Shown in pieces: positions 8,701-14,027 of a stretch of DNA of 17,859 nt. Position 1 is the stretch's first letter. Every line of letters begins with the position of its first letter. The stretch lies in NCBI GenBank assembly GCA_038253135.1, contig JBBSHJ010000067.1, positions 1-17,859 of the forward strand, given 5' to 3'. The notes below the pieces were generated by a model. That model was not told where the DNA came from. It did no database searches and saw only the letters and a program-made list of their open reading frames with translations. A program made the translations under genes and the position numbers. The stretch is from JBBSHJ01 sp038253135. Lineage in GTDB: Bacteria; Actinomycetota; Actinomycetes; Mycobacteriales; QHCD01.

Positions 8701-10564
8701 CCAGAAATCGGTGACCTTGCCCACCGAGATGAGCCCCGAGCTTGCCCACCTGCTCGGTGCGTATGCCGCCGAAGGGCACATCTCGCGCCGCAACTGGACG
8801 ATCGTCGTGACCAACTCCGTTCCGGCGATCCTGGAGCGCGTTAAAGACGCTTGGCGGAGCGTGTTCGGCATTGACGCCCGCATCACAGCGGATCCGGGCA
8901 AGTGCGCCTCCGTCGTCGCGTCGTCCAAGACCGTCGTGGAATTCCTCGACGGACTCGGCGTCGGGCATCGGGCCGCGCAAAAGCGTATTCCGGACGCAGT
9001 GCTTCGCTCGCCCAGGGAGATGGTGCTTGCTTTCCTGCAAGGATTGTCACTCGACGCCTACGTCACATTCAATGGTGCGGCGAAGTGGGCCATCTGCCTC
9101 GACAGTCCGCGGATGCTGGATGACCTGCAGGCCGTGCTGACCAACCTGGGCGTCGTACACAGCCGCATCACGAAGCACAATGCAACGTATGACAAGGATT
9201 ACGAGGAGGTCTACGCGCCGGGGCGGCAGGGGCAGGTCATGGTCAGCCTGGTGCCTTTCCTCGAGCCTGACAAGGCCGCCCGCGCCGCCGAATATCTCGG
9301 CCGTGATTACGGCTCCGGCAGGGCCGACCTCGTTCCGGGAATCACCGGACACGAGCTCTATCAGCTGATTCCTGCCGGCAAACCTGGCCGCGATGGTGTC
9401 CGCAGTTGGCGCAGCGAGTTCGGATTCCTGCTTGATCCGCGCACTGCACAGGTCAGCCGCGAGACGATCGAACGGGTCTCGACGCTGCCAGGTGTCGTGC
9501 TTCCGGCCTGGCTGCAGCAGGTCTTGGACCTCAACTTGCATTTCTCGCCGGTGGTCTCGGTGACCGATGCCGGACTGGCGGCCGTTTACGACCTGTCCGT
9601 TCCCGAGACGCACGCATTCGTCGCGGGTGGAATCGTCAACCACAACACCGTCAACATGCCCGAGTCGGCCACGGTTGACGAGGTCGAGGAGATCTACTTC
9701 CAGAGCTGGAAGCTCGGTCTCAAGGCGCTGGCGATCTATCGCGACAACTGCAAGGTCGGCCAGCCGCTCTCCGACGCCCGAGCCACATCGGGTGGATCGC
9801 ACAAGGTCGATGCCGGCGAGCCGCAGATCATCGAGGTCGGCCGCCCGACCCGCACCCGGCTGCCGAAATCGCGGCCGAGCACGACGACGTCGTTCTCGGT
9901 CGGGGGCGCGGAGGGTTACCTCACCGCGGGCTCCTACCCGGACGACGGCCTGGGCGAGGTCTTCCTCAAGCTCGGCAAGCAGGGTTCGACCCTGGCCGGG
10001 GTGATGGACGCCTTCTCCATCGCGATCTCGATCGCGCTGCAGTACGGCGTCCCGCTGGAGACCTATGTGCAGAAGTTCGTCAACATGCGGTTCGAGCCAG
10101 CCGGCATCACCGATGATCCCGACATCCGGATCGCGCAGTCGGTGATGGACTACATCTTCCGCCGGCTGGCGCTCGACCACCTGCCCGACGAGCGCCGCAT
10201 GGAGCTCGGGATCCTCACCGCCGCCGAGCGATCGGCGCAGGTGTCCTCGACCTACGGCGCCTCCGACACCGAGGAGTTCGATCGTGAGGGCGCGGCGTCA
10301 TCCGCACCGGTGCAGGCGGACAGCGCCGCGGTCGCGGAAGCGGCGGAGGACACCACGGGCGATGATCCGGCCACGGCTCGGGCCATGGCCGAGGCGGGGG
10401 CAGCGGCCGCACCCAGCGGCGTGCACTCGTCCGCGGAGCTGCTCGAGGCCCAGCTGGGCCGGGCGGCCGACGCGCCGCTGTGCATGTCGTGCGGCACCAA
10501 GATGCGCCCGGCCGGTTCCTGCTACGTCTGCGAGGGATGCGGCAGCACCAGCGGCTGCAGCTAG
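2798..10564 (+). CDS. nrdJ: NrdJ, B12-dependent class II ribonucleotide reductase precursor with four inteins
   Basis: The enzyme reduces ribonucleotides to deoxyribonucleotides using adenosylcobalamin to make a thiyl radical. The precursor is 2588 aa. The host-protein segments are residues 1-157, 515-720, 1118-1304, 1735-1844 and 2284-2588, which join to 965 aa, the usual size for actinobacterial NrdJ. By comparison with L. leichmannii reductase, Cys515 and Cys1129 (mature 158 and 375) are the redox pair, Cys1118 (mature 364) is the radical Cys, and Asn719 and Glu1120 are the catalytic Asn and Glu. The spacing of 2 and 11 residues after the radical Cys matches that enzyme. An Ala-rich linker leads to a C-terminal Cys-rich tail (2562-2588, CMSCG...CYVCEGCGS...GCS) typical of the family. 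The ATG at 2798 has GAGGG seven bases upstream. No stop or frameshift interrupts the frame, so all inteins are in frame and apparently intact for splicing. Confidence 0.96.
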   Translation: MTEIRNESVRSNQPMPSGDGLQIERVYSKAGTHPYDEVTWQRRDVVMTNWRDGSVNFEQRGVEFPDFWSVNAANIVTTKYFRGAVGTEQRESSLRQLIDRVVTRYHDSGVANGYFASIADGEIFAAELTWMLLHQVFSFNSPVWFNVGTSAPQQVSACQPYGALVSTPQGLIPIGELVEQNVVGTKVYDAHGVTSIVATMANGTKDVLRLHTKAGHVLDVTADHLVYRSTGDGTGSFVPAGELGRGDTLEWHRREGHGEGEITSTAIAEAALAGWLQSDGFVGQYAGTDRSLTIEAMTVTDAELAWVHRALDMVFPAMHRHERHVATQDQSLDCRRTRIYGAGLTHFIDRWNLRPRHKRMTVPTQLFTAPLPVVSAYLRSIFQAEGSVSSRSRSTLVAVDMASEELMRGIQSLLARFGIFSRVSFKADSRPNRVGCWTVRIQNAGDRRTFADEIGFIDPRQANKLEASFELPGRAARPVKRLEIARIDNLGPMPVYDIQTSSGEYLSDGLRVHNCFILAVDDTMESILNWYKEEGLIFKGGSGAGLNLSRIRSSKELLSSGGTASGPVSFMRGADASAGTIKSGGATRRAAKMVVLDVDHPDVGEFIETKAKEERKIRALRDAGFDMDLGGADIASVQYQNANNSVRVSDEFMRAVEAGEKFHLRGRMKHDVIDTVDARALFDKMARAAWECADPGIQYDDTINDWHTNTETGRITASNPCFPADQRVLTDKGLIPIGELVLRAGKDETFDVYTNDVTAGDDPNARIVATTPTRHMVTGRNPIVELRFSDGSRLRCTPRHRLWTANRGWVHADRLTDADRVIRSQHYAARPFADARLPQAPVGRARSARMFSTTQLPEKWDADLAHYLGWLVGDGCLTKDGAVTVYGTEQEQRQIMSRHAALLRRVSGHGRKPSVQGNGTVQLSAMQAGWREFLAGLGVSTARSVGKTVPESIFKAPEIALTAFLRGLYDAAGCVVNQLEKGTRYVGLGARSEELLIGVQELLSSLGIFARIYRTGVKSATFSYVRREGSTAVSGSDGPSYDLRISGRSIAAFAQRIGFDHAKKSQRLADVVANHRVDEVDETVRLVSRGSAGFEPTYNLTEPRNHSYIVGGVVVANCSEYMSLDNSSCNLASLNLMKFLRTDGSFDAHTFVKAVELVITAMDISICFADFPTEAIGETTRAYRQLGIGYANLGALLMATGHAYDSDGGRALSAAITSLMTGTAYRRSAELAGVVGTYDGYARNATPHQRVMRKHAAANDQVRSVGADDATVLAEAAKQWQQCLSIGGANGWRNAQSSVLAPTGCLTADTLVTSDRGLTRLSELGDVWGDRWQELEATVSTDDGPKPATRFFINGEEPTRRIVTSGGYRLQGTFGHRVRAIDPTNGEWIWRRLMDLQAGEIVPIQLGTLVGDARRVPLPVLDQAHYAGDRKVVVPDIVSVDLAELVGYFMGDGSLHAKGIRLCVADTDLDVIDRLRVLAKSLFGLEPVVTSKTGYQEVTLQSVRLARWWQAAGFARVLPTEDHIGKGWKPHVPWAIRETNSSAVYSAFLRGLFEADGAVLDGVPSVATASERFADDVRSLLLILAIPSTTRKTTSGWGGPQFQVRIRNVRHAVTFDEKVGFLSERKARLLAHAPSTHSGRGDLILLPRHVWLELAPLGHPERQLVVQSLARSIGVSRSVATRLLGSTRDPRLARALDYVYEVVAANEDGGIQPTYDISVPENVTYVADGFVSHNTIGFMMDCDTTGVEPDFSLVKFKKLVGGGSMQIVNRTVPQALSALGYQDEQIEAIVEYISEHGHVIDSPGLRPEHYEVFDCAMGARAISPMGHVRMMAAVQPFISGAISKCVVGDTLVASADGLIRIKSLHRGEDEDTFRDEQLEIVSLDGYRKTDAFYYGGMRPVRQVRLRSGHAITGTDPHRLLTADVGGLTWKSLDAIAVGDAVATQYGAELWSSVPSSLRGIAVSAPYGPQKSVTLPTEMSPELAHLLGAYAAEGHISRRNWTIVVTNSVPAILERVKDAWRSVFGIDARITADPGKCASVVASSKTVVEFLDGLGVGHRAAQKRIPDAVLRSPREMVLAFLQGLSLDAYVTFNGAAKWAICLDSPRMLDDLQAVLTNLGVVHSRITKHNATYDKDYEEVYAPGRQGQVMVSLVPFLEPDKAARAAEYLGRDYGSGRADLVPGITGHELYQLIPAGKPGRDGVRSWRSEFGFLLDPRTAQVSRETIERVSTLPGVVLPAWLQQVLDLNLHFSPVVSVTDAGLAAVYDLSVPETHAFVAGGIVNHNTVNMPESATVDEVEEIYFQSWKLGLKALAIYRDNCKVGQPLSDARATSGGSHKVDAGEPQIIEVGRPTRTRLPKSRPSTTTSFSVGGAEGYLTAGSYPDDGLGEVFLKLGKQGSTLAGVMDAFSIAISIALQYGVPLETYVQKFVNMRFEPAGITDDPDIRIAQSVMDYIFRRLALDHLPDERRMELGILTAAERSAQVSSTYGASDTEEFDREGAASSAPVQADSAAVAEAAEDTTGDDPATARAMAEAGAAAAPSGVHSSAELLEAQLGRAADAPLCMSCGTKMRPAGSCYVCEGCGSTSGCS
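3269..4339 (+). mobile_element. NrdJ intein 1 (357 aa) before the first redox Cys
   Basis: This protein-splicing element lies between SA and CFILAVD of NrdJ, so the residue after it is the first redox Cys. It begins with Cys1 and ends VHN, with penultimate His356 and terminal Asn357. The N-terminal splicing part includes GLIPIGEL and the block B T-x-x-H (Thr64, His67). The central part has two LAGLIDADG-type motifs, LAGWLQSDG (115-123, Asp122) and LRSIFQAEG (221-229, Glu228), both keeping an acid at the catalytic position, so the homing endonuclease may be active. Block F is VYDIQTSSGEYLSDG. All key splicing residues are present, and the +1 residue is Cys. It is mobile at the protein and gene level: the DNA encodes its own homing nuclease. 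Confidence 0.95.
4958..6148 (+). mobile_element. NrdJ intein 2 (397 aa) before the radical Cys; penultimate Ala
   Basis: Inserted in NP|CSEY, exactly before the thiyl-radical Cys and between the catalytic Asn and Glu. It begins with Cys1, followed by GLIPIGEL and block B T-P-R-H (Thr77, His80). It ends VVVAN, so the usual penultimate His is Ala396 before Asn397. The block F His386 (NHSY) is present, and the +1 residue is Cys. The first nuclease motif LGWLVGDG (148-155) keeps Asp154, but the second, LRGLYDAAG (245-253), has Ala252 where the catalytic acid normally is, so the endonuclease is probably inactive. Some natural inteins splice without the penultimate His, so splicing is still expected, perhaps slower. 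It shares the GLIPIGEL segment with intein 1 but otherwise looks distinct. Confidence 0.95.
6710..7999 (+). mobile_element. NrdJ intein 3 (430 aa) in the PTGTI loop, with HTH-like segment
   Basis: Inserted in APTG|TIGFMMDCDTTG, the highly conserved phosphate-binding-loop region. It begins CLTADTLV, has block B T-F-G-H (Thr69, His72), and ends SHN with penultimate His429, terminal Asn430 and +1 Thr. Both nuclease motifs look intact: LVGYFMGDG (141-149, Asp148) and LRGLFEADG (245-253, Asp252). Between the nuclease core and the C-terminal splicing block lies an extra stretch over about residues 335-402. Its QSLARSIGVSRSVATRLLG segment resembles a helix-turn-helix and may extend DNA contacts of the homing enzyme. 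This intein is the best candidate in the gene for an active homing element. Confidence 0.95.
8330..9646 (+). mobile_element. NrdJ intein 4 (439 aa) in the GAISKTVNMP motif; altered nuclease motif
   Basis: Inserted in GAISK|TVNMPESAT, a strongly conserved late motif of the reductase. It begins CVVGDTLV, has block B T-D-P-H (Thr70, His73), block F VYDLSVPETHAFVAGG, and ends NHN with penultimate His438, terminal Asn439 and +1 Thr, so splicing residues are complete. The first nuclease motif LLGAYAAEG (141-149) has Glu148. The second, LQGLSLDAY (236-244), does not fit the usual pattern: either the catalytic acid is lost (Ala243) or the helix is one residue shorter and Asp242 takes the role. Nuclease activity is therefore doubtful. 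A longer linker (about 300-400) without recognised motifs makes it the largest of the four. Confidence 0.94.
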
Positions 10565-10587
10565 CGCGCGCGAAATCCCGCTGCCCC

Positions 10588-10607
10588 GGTCCCCAGTTTT
10601 GGGGGCC
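10588..10607 (+). terminator. Terminator-like hairpin after nrdJ
   Basis: GGTCCCCA and TGGGGGCC pair over eight positions (one G-T wobble) around a four-base GTTT loop, 24 bases past the nrdJ stop codon. There is no T run afterwards, as is common in high-GC actinomycetes. It could end the nrdR-nrdJ transcript. Confidence 0.5.
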
Positions 10608-10619
10608 TGGGTGCCGGTC

Positions 10620-10703
10620 CTAGGCGGCCAGCCGCAGGTTGCCGACGAAGAACCGCTGGAAGGCGAAGAACAGCACCACGGTCGGCAGCGACGCGACGAG
10701 AGC
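10620..10703 (-). pseudogene. C-terminal remnant of a sugar ABC-transporter permease (MalG/UgpE type)
   Basis: The minus strand reads ALVASLPTVVLFFAFQRFFV and then GNLRLAA and a stop. This strongly resembles the last transmembrane segment and tail of carbohydrate (CUT1) permeases, which typically run A-x-LP-x-x-x-LF-x-x-Q-R-x-FV-x-G-(L/I)-x-x-G-AVKG. Upstream of about 10703 the same frame turns into Arg/Ser-rich sequence with no permease character, and the usual AVKG end is missing. About 27 codons of an original gene of roughly 280 remain, so it is a gene fragment left by deletion. The permease identity rests on pattern memory, not on a search. Confidence 0.6.
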
Positions 10704-10863
10704 GCGGGGCCGAGCAGATCGCGGCGCGTGATCGATCCGCGGTGCGCAAAGGAGACTCCTTCGCCGAGGGGAGGGACTCCGGCACGCTAACGAGCACCGG
10801 CCGGCCCGCGCAATAACCCGTGCGCTGATCGGCCTAGCCGATACCGGCGCCGGCTGAGCGCGA
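10704..10863. other. Non-coding stretch with a short perfect inverted repeat
   Basis: No convincing gene is visible between the permease remnant and the small minus-strand gene. It holds AAGGAGACTCCTT (10749-10761), a perfect 6-bp inverted repeat around one base, too short-looped to be an ordinary hairpin. The rest is unremarkable. Confidence 0.4.
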
Positions 10864-11238
10864 TCAGCGAGGAGTGGCGTGGTTCGTGGCCCGCGCCGGG
10901 CCCCCACCGCTCATCGCTCGCGCGCGGCGTACCGCCGCCAGGGACACCACAGGGGCGATGGCGGGTCGCCCGATTGTGGCGGCACCACCCGGGGGCGGAT
11001 CCGGCGGCGGGTCGGGTGGCGGTTCACCGTCGAGCTCGAGCAGCAGGGCGGCGACATACTCCTGTAGGGACAGCCCTAGCCGCGAGGCCTCGGCGGACAG
11101 GGGTACGACGACGCGGCGCGGCGCGAAACTGCCGACCCGGCCCGGTGGTCGCCACGCGCGGCGTACCGCCGGCCGGGTCAGCATCGCGAGCAGGGCCGTC
11201 GCGAACGAATGGGCAACACCCATCGGACCAGGGGTCAT
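10864..11238 (-). CDS. Small hypothetical protein with Pro-rich spacer
   Basis: I do not recognise this 124-aa protein. G/C-rich third positions and a sensible amino-acid pattern make it likelier to be real than the overlapping plus-strand frame, whose Gly-Ser run is just the complement of the Pro-rich codons. Residues about 40-70 (RRVVVPLSAEASRLGLSLQEYVAALLLELDG region) look like a short strand followed by two helices, reminiscent of ribbon-helix-helix antitoxin folds, but the match is weak. Residues 72-83 are a PPPD repeat, followed by a basic helix at about 95-108. The ATG at 11238 is not preceded by a ribosome site; ATG 11223 and GTG 11244 are alternatives. It is convergent with nothing and lies beside a decayed region, so it may itself be degenerate. 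Confidence 0.45.
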   Translation of the reverse strand: MTPGPMGVAHSFATALLAMLTRPAVRRAWRPPGRVGSFAPRRVVVPLSAEASRLGLSLQEYVAALLLELDGEPPPDPPPDPPPGGAATIGRPAIAPVVSLAAVRRARAMSGGGPARATNHATPR

Positions 11239-11280
11239 CGGCACAGGGTGCCGGGTCCGGGCGGTGTTCGATTCGGGCCG

Positions 11281-11306
11281 TCCACAGGTGCCGCTCTCTC
11301 CACAGG
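11281..11306 (+). repeat. Direct repeat of TCCACAGG
   Basis: TCCACAGG occurs at 11281-11288 and 11299-11306, 18 bases apart, in the gap between the small minus-strand gene and the plus-strand oxidoreductase. Each copy is the 3' part of a DnaA-type box, with two mismatches to the full 9-mer. The same octamer occurs in the consensus box before nrdR. Confidence 0.4.
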
Positions 11307-11395
11307 TTCCCGCGGCCGGACCCGGGTACCGATCCCGAGCGCGGCCAAGGACACCGTTACGGTGGACCGGCGATGACCGCAACGATCGGAGACCG

Positions 11396-12415
11396 ATGCC
11401 CGAAAACGCCGTGCGTTGGGGAGTTTTGAGCACCGCCCGCATCGCAGCGACCACGTTCCTGCCCGCACTGCGGGAGGCCGGCCGCGGCCGGGCGGTGCTC
11501 GTCGCCGGCCGCGACGCCGGACGGGCCGCGGAGTTCGCCACTGCCAATGGGGTCGAGCGATCGGTCGAGGGCTACGCCGCCGCCCTGGCCGATCCGGAGG
11601 TCGATGCGATCTACGTGGCGATGCCGAACGCTTTGCACGCGCAGTGGGCGACCGCGGCGCTCCGTGCGGGCAAGCCGGTCTTCTGCGAGAAGCCGCTGTG
11701 CATCAGCGCTGCCGAGACGCTCGACGTGCTGGAAGTGGCGGCCGAAGCCGGGCAACCGCTGTGGGAAGGGTTCGTCTTCGCCTTCCAACCACAGCTCGCG
11801 CGGGTGCGCGAGCTCATCGCCGGCGGCGCGATCGGCACGCCGCGCGAGGTGCAGGCACAGTTCCACGCGCCACTCGACGACGCCGCCGACATCCGGTTCA
11901 GCGGGGAGCTCGGTGGCGGGGTGGTCGCCGACCTCGCCTGCTACCCGATCCACCTGGCTCGGCTCGTCTTCGGCACCGACGACGCCCCGGCGGAGGCGAC
12001 CGCGGCACGGGCGGCCCGCGTGCTCGGCACCGGCGGCGTCGAGGTCGAGACGTGGGGGAGCGTCGATTTCACCGACGATCGCAGGTTGCTGTTCTCCGCC
12101 AGCTTCCGCGGCCGCCTCGACGCGGCCGCCCGCATCCTGGGCACCGAGGGTGTGATCGAGATCGACCATCCCTACGCCGCGCGGCCGGTTGACACCATCC
12201 GCGTGCATACCGACAGCGGCACGACGCTCGAGCGCTATGGGACCGACGAGCTGCCGTTCGCAGACATCATCCGGCACGTGCACGGCGTACTCCTGGACGG
12301 GGCGGCGCCGCGCCACCTCGCGCTGACCGATTCCTTCGGTACGGCGGCGATTCTCGACGCCGTACGCGCGGCCGGATCCGACCGCGGCGTCGCGGTGAGG
12401 CAGCAGCCCAGCTGA
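11396..12415 (+). CDS. Gfo/Idh/MocA-family NAD(P)-dependent oxidoreductase
   Basis: The 339-aa protein has the size and layout of the family, which oxidises sugars, inositols or related cyclic alcohols in the cytoplasm. An N-terminal Rossmann fold begins RWGVLSTARIA (7-17), a glycine-poor variant of the nucleotide motif that is common in the dihydrodiol/xylose dehydrogenase branch. The signature FCEKP follows (96-100, Lys99). The C-terminal domain carries GGGVVADLACYPIHLARL (173-190) with Asp179, Tyr183 and His186 near the expected catalytic positions. The ATG at 11396 has GGAG five bases upstream; the frame is open further left, but that part overlaps the opposite gene and is Arg/Ser-rich. 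Its substrate cannot be told. The nearby sugar-permease remnant hints at a former carbohydrate-use cluster. Confidence 0.88.
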   Translation: MPENAVRWGVLSTARIAATTFLPALREAGRGRAVLVAGRDAGRAAEFATANGVERSVEGYAAALADPEVDAIYVAMPNALHAQWATAALRAGKPVFCEKPLCISAAETLDVLEVAAEAGQPLWEGFVFAFQPQLARVRELIAGGAIGTPREVQAQFHAPLDDAADIRFSGELGGGVVADLACYPIHLARLVFGTDDAPAEATAARAARVLGTGGVEVETWGSVDFTDDRRLLFSASFRGRLDAAARILGTEGVIEIDHPYAARPVDTIRVHTDSGTTLERYGTDELPFADIIRHVHGVLLDGAAPRHLALTDSFGTAAILDAVRAAGSDRGVAVRQQPS

Positions 12416-12433
12416 GGGCCGGCGGTTGCCGGC

Positions 12434-12775
12434 TCAGCCGATGCGGATCTTGAGCTCCGGCAGCGCGATCTCCTCGCAGGTCCGGTTGACCACCTGGGCG
12501 TCGTCGACGAATCCGGACGCGCTCTCCAGGTCCGGCAGCTCGTCACGGTTGAGGACGAAGTAGTCGATCGCACCGCGGACGGCGTCCTGGCCGTGCGGAC
12601 CGAGATCGGGCATCACCTCGATCATCGACAGCAGCGCATCGCTGATGCGGGCGGCGAGGCCGAGCTGCACCTTGTCGTTGTCCAGCGCCTCCTGGACGAG
12701 TTCCTCCAGGTGCCGGATGACCTTCAGGCGCAGGTCGCGTACGCCGTGCGCGGGAACCGGGATCGACGGGGTCAT
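12434..12775 (-). CDS. DUF1232/YkvA-like small protein
   Basis: The 113-aa protein begins with an amphipathic, charged helical region (residues 12-55). It then has AIDYFVLNRDELPDLESA (69-86) and GFVDDAQVV (88-96), which follows the pattern of DUF1232/YkvA domains (aliphatic-Y, then P-D, then G-x-x-DD). The function of that family is unclear; I infer only a likely cytoplasmic, possibly membrane-associated role. I chose ATG 12775 because the frame upstream becomes Arg/Pro-rich; ATG 12787 is also possible, and neither has a clear ribosome site. It converges with the oxidoreductase gene, leaving an 18-base gap. Confidence 0.65.
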   Translation of the reverse strand: MTPSIPVPAHGVRDLRLKVIRHLEELVQEALDNDKVQLGLAARISDALLSMIEVMPDLGPHGQDAVRGAIDYFVLNRDELPDLESASGFVDDAQVVNRTCEEIALPELKIRIG

Positions 12776-12871
12776 GGCTCGGAGCATGTCACACCGGTCC
12801 GGCCGGCCCGGCGGCAGATGGCGACGGCATTGTCCTTCACCTGCGGCGGGCGCGGGGCGCCCGCGCACCTC

Positions 12872-12899
12872 TGTGGACAGCCGCGATTTGTTTTCCACA
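12872..12899. promoter_or_regulatory. Facing DnaA-box-like pair upstream of the DUF4192 gene
   Basis: CTGTCCACA on the minus strand (12880-12872) and TTTTCCACA on the plus strand (12891-12899) each differ by one base from DnaA-box consensus forms and lie 10 bases apart in opposite orientation. They sit in the 205-base gap between the divergent DUF1232-like and DUF4192 genes. Whether DnaA binds here is not shown. Confidence 0.4.
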
Positions 12900-12980
12900 G
12901 CGGGCCGATCCGCACCACGCAACCGTCACCGGCGGCGACGCTCTTGGCCAGCCCCAGAACCGCTGACGAGGAGCGCTGCG

Positions 12981-14018
12981 ATGCCTGCCGACGACCTGTG
13001 GACCGGAGCCCCGCCGACGATCAGGGGGCCGGCCGAGCTGATCGAGTGCGTGCCCTACCTGCTCGGGTTCACACCGCACGACAGCCTCGTGGTCGTCGGG
13101 CTGTGCGACCGGGGCGCGCAGGTCGTGGTGACCGCGCGAATCGACTGGCCGGACCTCGCCGACCCCGGTGGCCGCCGGCGATTGGTGGCGGCGCTGCGCA
13201 ATGTCGGCACCGAGTCGGTGATCCTGGTGGCCTACACGACGTCGGCGTCCGGCGCGACGACTCCGGGCGTGCTGGTGCGCCGGCACCTGCGGACCATGCG
13301 AAAAGCCCTGCGCGGCAAGGGTTTCGAGGTGCCGGTGGCGCTGGCCGTCGACGGAGCCCGCTGGCAGGCGCTCGGCGAACTGGAGTCTTCGTGGCCGAGA
13401 TCCGGCGAGCTGACCGCTGCCGGCCCGAGCGTGGCCGCGACCGAGCTCGTCGCCCAAGGCGCGAACGCCTTGCCCGATCGCGAGGCGCTGGCAGACACGC
13501 TGGCGCCGCTGCCCGAGGGCGATCGATTGCGGCCGATCGGCCCGCTCGACCCCGCCGCCGCGGATGCGCCGCCGGCCATGCCGGAGCTGAGTCCCGCCGA
13601 ACGCGGCGATCACCTGCGGCTGTGGCAGCTACTCGTCCAGAGCATGGTCGGCGGCGAGTGGGAGGTCCCGGCCGCGACAGCGGCGACCGTGGTGCGGGCC
13701 CTGCGGGACCTTGCCCTGCGCGACGCGGCCTGTTCCTACGCCGCGTTGCCCGAGGCCGCGGCCGCGGAAACCCTGGCGCGCCACCTCGCCCGGCGGGCAC
13801 CGGACAGGTTCGCCGCGCCGGCGTACGCCGTCACGGCCTGGCTGACCTGGCAGCGCGGCGCCGGGGTCGCCGCCGGGATCGCGGCCGAGCACGCGGTGCG
13901 GGACGAGCCGGGCTACGGCCTGGCCGGCCTGATCCTGACCGCGCTCGAGCACGGCCTACCGCCGGAGAAACTTGATCTCGCCGACTACGACGTGTGGGGT
14001 GAGGCGGAGGCGTCGTGA
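12981..14018 (+). CDS. DUF4192 family protein
   Basis: The 345-aa protein matches the actinobacterial DUF4192 family. It opens with a segment like GPAELIECVPYLLGFTPHDS (16-35) followed by a hydrophobic strand LVVVGL, which is the recognisable start of that family. The remainder is Ala-rich, alpha/beta and without signal peptide or transmembrane helix, so it is probably cytoplasmic. The C-terminal half (about 220-335) is helical with many Ala/Arg pairs. The family has no established function that I know of. ATG 12981 has GAGGAG seven bases upstream, which decides the start; the longer open frame is rejected. It ends nine bases before the converging peptidase gene. Confidence 0.88.
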   Translation: MPADDLWTGAPPTIRGPAELIECVPYLLGFTPHDSLVVVGLCDRGAQVVVTARIDWPDLADPGGRRRLVAALRNVGTESVILVAYTTSASGATTPGVLVRRHLRTMRKALRGKGFEVPVALAVDGARWQALGELESSWPRSGELTAAGPSVAATELVAQGANALPDREALADTLAPLPEGDRLRPIGPLDPAAADAPPAMPELSPAERGDHLRLWQLLVQSMVGGEWEVPAATAATVVRALRDLALRDAACSYAALPEAAAAETLARHLARRAPDRFAAPAYAVTAWLTWQRGAGVAAGIAAEHAVRDEPGYGLAGLILTALEHGLPPEKLDLADYDVWGEAEAS

Positions 14019-14027
14019 CGGTGGCGC

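Noticed and set aside
10874..11395. N-terminal extension of the oxidoreductase, including a Gly-Ser repeat
   Set aside because: The Gly-Ser run is the antisense of Pro-rich codons; the ATG at 11396 has a ribosome site and gives the normal family N-terminus.
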